From: Chitinophagaceae bacterium
GTDB lineage: Bacteria; Bacteroidota; Bacteroidia; Chitinophagales; Chitinophagaceae
Length of the DNA stretch: 64,000 nt
Assembly (NCBI GenBank): GCA_016713085.1
Contig: JADJPV010000001.1
Location: 2,129,001-2,193,000 of the forward strand
Direction: 5' to 3'
Below are positions 57,313-64,000 of the stretch, piece after piece. Position 1 is the first letter of the stretch, and every line of letters begins with the position of its first letter. The notes beneath the pieces are model-generated. The model saw only the letters and a program-made list of their open reading frames with translations, was not told where the DNA came from and searched no databases. The translations under genes were made by a program, and so were the position numbers.

Positions 57313-58191
57313 ATGGCAATAAAAAAGAAAGCAGCAAAACCTGCTCCCAAGAAAGTAGCGAAACCTGTTGCTAAAAAAACAGTAAAGGCAGCGAAACCTG
57401 CTGCAAAACCTGCCCGCCCATCTGGCGGGAAGCCAGCTCCTAAAAAAGCGGTTGCCAAGCCAGTAGCGAAACCTGCACCTAAGAAAGCAGCAAAACCTGC
57501 TCCGAAACCAGCAGCGAAAGCTCCTGAAAAAAAGGTAGCCAAGCCGGTTGTAAAACCAGTGGCAAAAGCACCTGAAGTAAAGAAACATGCGCCCATTGTT
57601 GCCAAACCGGCAGCGGCAAGTGCTATTAAGCCAACTGTAAAACAAGCGATTAAAGATTTGAAAAAAGAAGCAAAGAAACCGTTGCCTGCAAAGGAAATTA
57701 AACCCATTAAAACCTCGGTTTCAACATCCGTACGTTACCAGCCCGATTTTACGAAATCAGTATTAGATAAGGCTGAAGAAGAAAAACCACAGGGACCAAT
57801 GATCCGTTACAATGATGCTGACCTGGTTGAATTCAGGGAATTGATTCAGCGTAAACTGGAATCAGCCAAAAAGGAACTGGGTTATCTGCAGGGATTAATT
57901 ACCCGTAAGGATGAAACAGGTGGCGATGGTGATGACGGCCGTTATATGACCATGGAAGATGGCAGTGTAAGTATGGAAAGAGAGCAACTGAGCCAGATGG
58001 CCAGCCGCCAGATCACTTTCATTGATCACCTGGAAAAAGCCATGATGCGTATTGAAAACAAAACCTATGGTATTTGCCGCGTAACAGGAAAGCTTATTGA
58101 TAAAGCCCGCCTGCGTGCAGTACCCCATGCTACTTTAAGTATGGAAGCCAAGATGGGAATTGTAAGAGGCCCGCAGGTGTCAGGAGAATAA
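57313..58191 (+). CDS. TraR/DksA-type protein with histone H1-like N-terminal tail
   Basis: The N-terminal about 115 residues are a Lys/Ala/Pro repeat region (KKAAKPAPKKVAKPVAKK, repeated), like histone H1-type tails, and would bind nucleic acid. From about residue 165 a coiled-coil and TraR/DksA-like domain follows (YGICRVTGKLIDKARLRAVPHATLSM). Of the usual four zinc cysteines only one is present, so no zinc finger forms; this degenerate form is known to me in Bacteroidota. It overlaps the ileS end with a 1-base gap after the stop and has a strong Shine-Dalgarno. An in-frame hairpin at 57413-57429 lies in the tail. Regulator of RNA polymerase or chromosome structure, by inference. Confidence 0.85.
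   Translation: MAIKKKAAKPAPKKVAKPVAKKTVKAAKPAAKPARPSGGKPAPKKAVAKPVAKPAPKKAAKPAPKPAAKAPEKKVAKPVVKPVAKAPEVKKHAPIVAKPAAASAIKPTVKQAIKDLKKEAKKPLPAKEIKPIKTSVSTSVRYQPDFTKSVLDKAEEEKPQGPMIRYNDADLVEFRELIQRKLESAKKELGYLQGLITRKDETGGDGDDGRYMTMEDGSVSMEREQLSQMASRQITFIDHLEKAMMRIENKTYGICRVTGKLIDKARLRAVPHATLSMEAKMGIVRGPQVSGE
57413..57429. repeat. Hairpin element in the histone-like tail
   Basis: CCCGCC and GGCGGG enclose CATCT. It encodes part of PARPSGGKPAP, the only Arg/Ser/Gly interruption of the otherwise regular Lys/Ala/Pro tail, which makes an inserted element plausible. Confidence 0.55.
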
Positions 58192-58211
58192 ATTACATTT
58201 TCTGTAAATAG

Positions 58212-58240
58212 AAAAATCCCGCTTTAATTGCGGGATTTTT
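58212..58240. terminator. Bidirectional terminator after the DksA-like gene
   Basis: AAAAATCCCGC and GCGGGATTTTT are perfect 11-base arms around TTTAATT, followed by more T. A-runs on the other side make it usable by the convergent gene. Confidence 0.88.
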
Positions 58241-58276
58241 TTGTGTTATTGACAGACTGGTTCAATTCAGTAAAGT

Positions 58277-58834
58277 TTATGCCATGGAAACACCTGCTAT
58301 TCCACCGGCAATAAATCCAAAGATGAGAATAATCAGAATCAATAAGATTGAAATTGATATGCCAAGTATTCCGGCTATATAGGCAATGTTTGCTTTTAGC
58401 TTATTGCCTTTGCTAAGAAAACCAGGCTGTTCTTTTTCTTTTTTAAATGCAATGATACTTAAGATGAAACCTGTTATACAAAAGGCTAAACCAATAAAGC
58501 TGTATAGTCCAATTATAAAGATGGCTGCAATTATAAGTAGACCTGTTAATGAGAAAATTAAACTGAATAACACTAATCGATTTGTACTCTTTTGTGTGTG
58601 ATCAGAGAATCGCATTATGTGATAAAGAACTCTAAGTTTCATTCTGTCTGCAGTTTTCAACTTATGCCCATTAATTGTTTCTATAGTCTTTAGAAAGCTT
58701 TTAAAGGGTTTCTTTTTTTCAATTTTATTGTTTTGTGCTATTGCGGTGTGATTATTATTTATTGACACTGAAACGTTTGAGATGGCCGAAGCAGAAAGAT
58801 GGAGGAAACAAAATATCAATAAAAGGGCTTTCAA
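58277..58834 (-). CDS. Membrane protein, 185 residues, DUF4190-like end
   Basis: The signal peptide-like N-terminus MKALLLIFCFLHLSASAISN is followed by a hydrophilic stretch and three or four C-terminal transmembrane helices (LFSLIFSLTGLLIIAAIFII, LAFCITGFILSIIAF, IAYIAGILGISISILLILIILIFG). The helix pair with a short KKEKEQPGFLSKGNKLKANI loop recalls small DUF4190-type membrane proteins, but I am not sure. It is convergent with the DksA-like gene across a bidirectional terminator. Confidence 0.7.
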   Translation of the reverse strand: MKALLLIFCFLHLSASAISNVSVSINNNHTAIAQNNKIEKKKPFKSFLKTIETINGHKLKTADRMKLRVLYHIMRFSDHTQKSTNRLVLFSLIFSLTGLLIIAAIFIIGLYSFIGLAFCITGFILSIIAFKKEKEQPGFLSKGNKLKANIAYIAGILGISISILLILIILIFGFIAGGIAGVSMA

Positions 58835-58864
58835 TTTATTACAGTTGAGTTAATAATAGAATAG

Positions 58865-60522
58865 CTATTGTTTTATCAATTTGAAGGTTTTAGAAAACTC
58901 TTTACTTGTGATGTTTAAAAAATATATCCCTGTAGCTGCGCTATGCAAAAGATTAAAAACCGAATTACTTGTATTTGATACTGTCCTTTTACTAAGAACC
59001 TGACCAATTGAATTGGAAAATGTAATGTTGTATGAATTCTCCTTTTTCAAGTTTTTAATATATACAGATTGTATAAATGGATTGGGATAAACAGAAATTG
59101 AGAATATTGAGTCAACCACAACGCTTTCTGTACAAGATGAAAAAACGGTATAGCTCGAGTCTTTTTCCCCGAGAGTTAACCAGAAAACGTTTTTTCCTGA
59201 TTCTTCAGGAACTTGAAATTTTAAGTTTCCAAAGTTACCAGACCCAATTGTTTCTCCAAGAATATGAATTTGATTTTTACTGTCAATTGAAATACTTGAT
59301 CCGAATTCATTGTAAAACCAATCTCCATTATGTGCTGGAATATTGCTGCCACCAGTTTTCATCCATTTAAACTGTCCTGAACCGCCTAACGAGTAAATGA
59401 AGAAGTCAGTATGCCCTTTTGAAGTATAAATAGTATCGTTAATCTTAAACCCATCAGAATAAGATCCTGTAACATAGATATCATTTGTCTTTGCTACTGC
59501 AATATCAGAGATACGGGTTATGCCGGGACCATCAGCTTTATTTATCCAGAGAATATTGCCGGAACTGTCACATTGTAAGATAAAAATGCCCGATTTGTCT
59601 GGGGACAAAAAGGTACTGTCTCCGATGGTAATTTCTATTCCATAATAGCCTCCGAAATAATAGCCATTCTCATTGTGTTGGATAGCAGTTATATAAGGAA
59701 TGCCTTTGCTTTTAAAGTCTTTTTTCCAAATAATATTTCCAGTAGATTTATCCAATTTTGAGATAAAGGCATGATAGGTACCATACGTATTTTCTGCTTC
59801 ATTTCCTCCAGCTAAAACATTTCCATAATCATCAAACTTTACCCTATATACTCCGATACCTAAGGTTGAAGTAATTTTATCGTACCATTGCACTTCTCCG
59901 TCAGGTAATAATTTCACAATGAAACTTCCTTGTCCGTAAATAGTTTTGCCGAATGCTGATGTCTGATCACCATATGAAAACACAGATGCTACAATCGAAC
60001 CATCATTAAATAAATCTAGTGACGTAATTGGAGCATCCGTTGCATATCCACTTAAAGAATAACTCTGAACCATTTTAGTCCATAGGAGAAGGCCTGTTTT
60101 AGAATATTTTTTATAAAACCATTACTTGAAGCACCCTGCTGGTAAGTTCCGGAGATATACATATTACTTGCTTCATCTACAAATACCCGACCTAAGGTTG
60201 CGCCATCCACAAATATCGATAAGTTTAGATTTTTTATTGAATCGAACCGTAAGAGAAATCCAGAAAATGTGGCAATTGGTTGATGAGAGATAACTTCGCA
60301 GTTAATAGAAAAAGAAGAGTTGTCAAATATTCCGGCGCCTATATTCTGAATGTTTAGAAATGATCCTATTATATAATAGTTATCATGCCTGTCGGTATAG
60401 ATTGAACCGCTGTAATCAAAAGATTTACTTGCCAGTAATTTTAGACCAGACCATTTTGGCTCTTGTGCGAAAACAGTAAAGGCAAGGTTTAATATGACAA
60501 AGATGATTGATAACTTTTTCAT
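58865..60522 (-). CDS. Secreted beta-propeller-like protein with T9SS domain, one apparent frameshift
   Basis: The signal peptide MKKLSIIFVILNLAFTVFAQ precedes repeated propeller-like units (NMYISGTYQQGASSNGFIK, NVLAGGNEAENTYGTYHAFI, DIYVTGSYSDGFKINDTIY). The C-terminus is a T9SS type A sorting domain (VYPNPFIQSVYIKNLKKENS, GIYFLNITSKEFSKTFKLIK), so it is exported. One A is missing on the coding strand (T-run at 60107-60112): adding it restores GFIKKYSKTGLLLWTKMVQS. About 553 residues after repair. It follows the lipoprotein gene by 1 base and is co-transcribed with it. Confidence 0.85.
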
Positions 60523-60523
60523 T

Positions 60524-61371
60524 TTATTTTTTCTTTCGTAAGAATAAAAGCCTTGGATCAATAACAACTCCAAGATTATTATGGCTGATTCTGTAATAGA
60601 CTAACTGGGCTGATATTTGATCAGTATAATAAAATTGGTATTGCAGCATCAGCCATGGCGCATCTTTAAAACGAAAGTTGGTTGCAAGAAAGGGTTCAAT
60701 AAATTGAACACGGGATACGCTCATATCCTTGAGATAATAATCAAGCGTTTGCTGTTCTGTATAACTTGTATTGATTGCAGAGTGCCCGGTATTGACATAT
60801 TTAAAACCAAGACTCAGAAAAAAAAGTTTTTTCCCGGATGTAATGATAGTGAAGGCTGAATGAAAAATTTATTGATACTGGCATTGTAAAACCCAGATGA
60901 AGTTGTGTTTCCGTTTTGAGTATACCTGTCTGTAATTTTCAGCTTTCCAAAACCATATCCTGCAAAACATTCAAATATGATCGACTTGTTATTTGTAAGC
61001 GGGTAGAAAATTCCTGCACCTAATTCAAACTGGTTTCTTTTATAATTCACCATGTCAGTGTAAGTAGAAGAATTATCATTGTATTGAACCTGATCCCTTT
61101 CTTTAATGGTACCTGAATAAGATGCCAGTACAGCAAAATGATTGGTGATGGCATAAGCCGATTGAAGATTCAGGTTTAGTTCTGTGTTTTGATCGACAGT
61201 AGATTCCAGAGTTGAATAAGTTCCAATTGATACAGTTGCTGCCAGCCTCGATTCATTCTTTTCTTTAAAGCCGGGAGTATTTGGCGCAACAGGCGAATAG
61301 GCATAACGAACCTCTGAGCAGGAAGTAAAAAGAAAGAGGAGGCTGATAATACAAAGGGTAAAATTGTTCAT
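60524..61371 (-). CDS. Outer-membrane beta-barrel lipoprotein, one apparent frameshift
   Basis: The lipoprotein signal MNNFTLCIISLLFLFTSC (lipidated Cys18) is followed by beta-rich segments typical of small outer-membrane barrels (YAITNHFAVLASYSGTIKER, QFELGAGIFYPLTNNKSIIF). One A is missing in the coding-strand A-run (T-run at 60829-60834): adding it joins HPGKKLFFLSLGFKYVNTGH to the rest, MSVSRVQFIEPFLATNFRFK. About 282 residues after repair. It leads the two-gene minus-strand operon, which is divergent from the HTH regulator gene. Confidence 0.8.
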
Positions 61372-61442
61372 AACAATGGGATTTATTGGTGGAATATACT
61401 TGTACTAAAGTAAGCCAGTATTCAATCCATTAATGATCAACT

Positions 61443-61490
61443 ATTCGCCTTTAATGCGAATTCAATGCAGTAAATTCGCCTTTAATGCGA
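61443..61490. promoter_or_regulatory. Paired direct repeats, operator candidate
   Basis: ATTCGCCTTTAATGCGA occurs at 61443-61459 and again at 61474-61490, perfect over 17 bases and 31 bases (about three helical turns) apart. The first copy has 6-base inverted arms ATTCGC/GCGAAT. It lies in the 165-base gap between the divergent lipoprotein and HTH regulator genes. Confidence 0.75.
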
Positions 61491-61536
61491 CTTTTAGGTA
61501 ATTTTAGAGTCATTGTATCATTAAACGCAACTGATT

Positions 61537-62496
61537 ATGGAGCAGCTTCAAACTAATTTCTTTAAACACCTGTCTCAAAAATTAGCAGCAAACCGAAAAA
61601 TGTCGGATGAATTGGTTGAATTACTGGGCATCAGTAAAGGGGAGGCCTATAAAAAAATTAATACAAAAAGCCTGTTGACCATTCCTCAGATCAAACTGCT
61701 TTGCGATAAATTCCAGGTCAGTTTCACTATTGAAGGAAAGGAAAACAGATCGAGTGCCAATATTAATTTCACACCATTTCATACAGGTAAAATTGAAGTA
61801 AAAGATTATATCAGAAGCCTTGAAAAATTCCTCAGCAACATTGCCGCTTCAAATAACGGGAAGTTAAGTTGTGCTACTGATGATGTTCCCATCTTTCACC
61901 TGTTTCAATATCCGGAGTTAACTGCTTTTAAACTGCATTTTTGGCAAATGCGGATCATTGACCAGGCTCCTTTTAAATTTAATGTGAATGACTGGAGTCC
62001 TTCTATTTTGCAACCGGCGGCAAGACTGCATCAGCTATACCAAACAATCCCCAGTGTTGAAGTATGGACCAAGACAAGTTTACTGAATACACTGGATCAG
62101 ATAAAATATGCAGCAGAAACAAAAATTATTACAGATAAAAAAGTTGGAAGGCTTATCTGCAACCAATTGCGTTCAGCATTGGCAGAAATAGAAATGTATG
62201 CGGTTAACCGAAACAAAATAGCAAAAGGAGATGCGTCTTTCGATTGGTATTTTTATGACATTATCGGCACCATTACTTATTTAGCTGAAATGGGCGAGGA
62301 ACTGTCAACCTTTATCCGTTTCAATACATTCAATACTATTCAGGAAGAGAATGGCCCTTTATGTAAGGAAGTAAAGCACTGGCTGGAAAACTTAATTAAA
62401 GATGCAACAGGATTCAGCGGGCAGGGAAGTGTACAACGAAATAAGTACTTAGCCGCTGCTTACGATCAATGCGATGAAATGGCGGAATTGTTTTAG
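61537..62496 (+). CDS. HTH-domain regulator, 319 residues
   Basis: The N-terminal about 70 residues form a helix-turn-helix DNA-binding domain (LSQKLAANRKMSDELVELLGISKGEAYKKINTKSLLTIPQIKLLC). The long C-terminal part (about residues 95-319) is alpha-helical and unassigned, and could be a sensor or oligomerisation domain. No ligand-binding family is recognised. It is divergent from the lipoprotein/T9SS operon, with a 17-base direct repeat pair between them, so it probably controls both. DNA-binding confidence good; target by inference. Confidence 0.8.
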   Translation: MEQLQTNFFKHLSQKLAANRKMSDELVELLGISKGEAYKKINTKSLLTIPQIKLLCDKFQVSFTIEGKENRSSANINFTPFHTGKIEVKDYIRSLEKFLSNIAASNNGKLSCATDDVPIFHLFQYPELTAFKLHFWQMRIIDQAPFKFNVNDWSPSILQPAARLHQLYQTIPSVEVWTKTSLLNTLDQIKYAAETKIITDKKVGRLICNQLRSALAEIEMYAVNRNKIAKGDASFDWYFYDIIGTITYLAEMGEELSTFIRFNTFNTIQEENGPLCKEVKHWLENLIKDATGFSGQGSVQRNKYLAAAYDQCDEMAELF

Positions 62497-62509
62497 TTTA
62501 CCCAATAAA

Positions 62510-62544
62510 AAATCCATCCACAACAAAAAGCTGTGGATGGATTT
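62510..62544 (-). terminator. Terminator of the RRM gene
   Basis: AAATCCATCCACA and TGTGGATGGATTT are perfect 13-base arms around ACAAAAAGC. On the minus strand a T-run follows. It is also just after the HTH gene on the plus strand. Confidence 0.85.
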
Positions 62545-62568
62545 CAGTATTATGACGATTTGATCTGA

Positions 62569-62994
62569 TTAATAATCTCTGTTGTAACCGCCGCCGCCGC
62601 CGTTGCCACCTTTGTAGCCACCGCCGCCGCCACCTTTGTAGCCGCCACCGCCGCCGCTGCCACCTTTGTAGCCGCCGCCACCGCCACTGCCGCCGCGGAA
62701 GCCACCGCCTCCACCGCCGCCGAAGCTGCGTTTTTTGAAGCCACCGTCATCTTTCTTAGGCTGAGCTTCGTTAACTACAATTTTACGTCCCTGAACATCT
62801 GTATCGTTCAGTTGTGCAATTGCAGCCTGCGCTTCTTCTGCATTCTCCATTTCTACGAATGCAAAACCTTTGCTACGGCCAGAGAATTTGTCGGTTAAAA
62901 TTTTGGCAGAACCAACAGTACCAAATTGTTCAAATAATGCAGCCAGGTCTTCGTTCGTCATGGACCAGGACAGATTTCCTACGTAAATGTTCAC
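62569..62994 (-). CDS. RRM RNA-binding protein with Gly-rich tail
   Basis: One RNA-recognition motif (residues 1-80) has RNP2 IYVGNL and RNP1 KGFAFVEM. The C-terminal about 60 residues are a Gly-rich tail with repeats of GGGGGYKGG and ending GGYNRDY, like cyanobacterial Rbp proteins. The start is GTG at 62994, encoding MNIYVGNLSW; no ATG is near. The 5' region is long (about 115 bases from a near -7 box). Such proteins in bacteria often respond to cold. 141 residues. Confidence 0.88.
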   Translation of the reverse strand: MNIYVGNLSWSMTNEDLAALFEQFGTVGSAKILTDKFSGRSKGFAFVEMENAEEAQAAIAQLNDTDVQGRKIVVNEAQPKKDDGGFKKRSFGGGGGGGFRGGSGGGGGYKGGSGGGGGYKGGGGGGYKGGNGGGGGYNRDY

Positions 62995-63184
62995 AAGAAA
63001 AAAATTAAAAACTAAAAATAATGAACCAGGTAAGCGACTGAAAACCGTAGGAAACTCATCAGCAAGAAAAGGACCTGAAGGCTCAGAATGCAAAAACTAA
63101 TTCACATTAACATAGTAAAGATAGGGATTTTGTTGAAAGACGGGTATTCCGGCCCATATTTCAAAAAATATTTTTCAACGGGTG

Positions 63185-64000
63185 TTATTTCACCTCCTGC
63201 ATGTCTACCAAACGCTTATAAAAGCCGTTTTTTATAACCAATTCGTCGTGGGTTCCCCTTTCTACAATTTCCCCGCTCTGCAAAACAAGAATTTCATCAG
63301 CATGCCTTACAGTTGAAAGTCTGTGTGCAATCACCAAACTGGTACGTTCTTTCATTAAATGATTGATGGCATCCTGTACAAGGCGTTCACTTTCTGTATC
63401 CAAGGATGAAGTTGCTTCATCAAGTATAAGAATGGGTGGATTTTTCAGTACGGCTCTTGCAATGGTTACTCGCTGGCGTTCACCACCACTCAGCTTACTT
63501 CCCCTGTCGCCGATATTTTCATCATAGCCATTATCTTTTTGAGTAATGAAATGATGTGCGTTGGCAATCTTTGCTGCTGATTCAATTTCTTCTTTGGATG
63601 CTTCCGGTTTTCCCAACGCAATATTACTGGCAATGGTATCATTGAAGAGGATAGGTTCCTGTGTAACTATACCCATTAATTGGCGGAGACTGTTGATAGA
63701 ATAATCTTTAATATTCATTCCATCCACTAAAATTTCTCCGCTGCTTACATCATGAAATCTTGGAACAAGATCAGCCAGTGTTGATTTGCCTGATCCGCTT
63801 GAACCTACCAACGCAACTGTTTTTCCTTTTTCGAGAATAAGATTAATATTATTCAATACAACAGTGTCGTTATAAGCAAACGAAACATTTTTAAACTCAA
63901 TACTTTTTTCAAACGAAGGAATAAGAACCGGGCTTGTTTTTTCTTCTACTACTACGGGGGCTTCAATAATTTCTTCAATACGCTCAATGGCAGCGCTTCC
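63185..64000 (-). CDS. ABC exporter, ATP-binding part (MsbA-type), truncated by the window end
   Basis: The nucleotide-binding domain has Walker A GSSGSGKST, signature LSGGERQR, Walker B ILILDEAT and switch His in VIAHRLST. The N-terminal part that is visible (GSAAIERIEEII, then SFEKSIEFKNVSFAYND) is the linker and first strand typical of MsbA-type homodimeric exporters. The transmembrane domain lies beyond position 64000, so this is a 3' fragment and the start is not in the window. Lipid A or lipid export is the likely role in this family. Confidence 0.9.
   Translation of the reverse strand, partial: GSAAIERIEEIIEAPVVVEEKTSPVLIPSFEKSIEFKNVSFAYNDTVVLNNINLILEKGKTVALVGSSGSGKSTLADLVPRFHDVSSGEILVDGMNIKDYSINSLRQLMGIVTQEPILFNDTIASNIALGKPEASKEEIESAAKIANAHHFITQKDNGYDENIGDRGSKLSGGERQRVTIARAVLKNPPILILDEATSSLDTESERLVQDAINHLMKERTSLVIAHRLSTVRHADEILVLQSGEIVERGTHDELVIKNGFYKRLVDMQEVK

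Noticed and set aside
57240..57707. Gly/Phe-rich minus-strand protein
   Set aside because: It is the antisense of the Lys/Ala/Pro repeat tail of the DksA-like gene and has no start context.
62550..62750. Ala/Val-rich minus-strand protein
   Set aside because: It is another reading frame of the Gly-codon repeats of the RRM gene tail.

Overview
The window is a stretch of a Bacteroidota chromosome, most likely from the class Chitinophagia. The evidence is type IX secretion (T9SS) C-terminal sorting domains, a MoxR/Bat-type operon, carboxypeptidase-like/TonB outer-membrane receptors, DUF5686, a GIHH-type isoleucyl-tRNA synthetase, LytS/LytTR regulation, HmuY, AT-rich leaders without Shine-Dalgarno sequences, and -7 boxes of the Bacteroidota TAnnTTTG type. 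It is core-like chromosome. No rRNA, tRNA, CRISPR array, phage or recognisable transposase was found, and no gene-free gap exceeds 300 bases.

Layout: (1) 1-5.0 kb: moxR, DUF58, BatD-like, BatA, then rsgA. (2) 5.0-13.5 kb: two small minus-strand proteins, a gamma carbonic anhydrase-like protein, a class III aminotransferase, a giant TraB/GumN-type protein and a DUF5686 outer-membrane protein. (3) 13.7-17.6 kb: an apparently autoregulated operon with a winged-helix regulator, CreD, a Coq4-like protein, a DgkA-type kinase and DUF1361. (4) 17.6-24.3 kb: a TolB-like/barrel fusion, an MBL hydrolase, a flippase and hypotheticals. (5) 24.4-27.9 kb: translation quality control (arfB, dtd), MazG-like, glyS, and a GxxExxY gene bounded by inverted repeats. 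(6) 28-36.9 kb: a large subtilisin-like T9SS protein and mfd. (7) 36.9-45.2 kb: a LytS/LytTR pair next to an outer-membrane barrel gene, small envelope proteins and gyrB. (8) 45.4-53.4 kb: an iron/haem locus (AraC regulator, siderophore receptor, PepSY protein, HmuR-like receptor, HmuY-like lipoprotein). (9) 53.5-58.2 kb: ileS followed by a histone-like TraR/DksA protein. (10) 58.3-64 kb: a T9SS/lipoprotein pair divergent from an HTH regulator, an RRM protein and a truncated ABC exporter.

Eight genes (glyS, mfd, gyrB, two TonB receptors, ileS, and the two genes at 58.9-61.4 kb) are broken by frameshifts. For six of them the repair is one missing A on the coding strand at each of eight points. 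Because several are essential, single-copy genes, I annotate them as whole genes with probable consensus errors, while flagging the coding-strand bias. The most unusual non-gene signals are: the inverted repeats that flank GxxExxY and split dtd from the MazG-like gene; short palindromic elements sitting in frame inside rsgA, ileS and the DksA-like gene; an AT-rich extra segment inside IleRS; and three candidate regulator-binding layouts (CreD operon, LytTR pair, HTH regulator).
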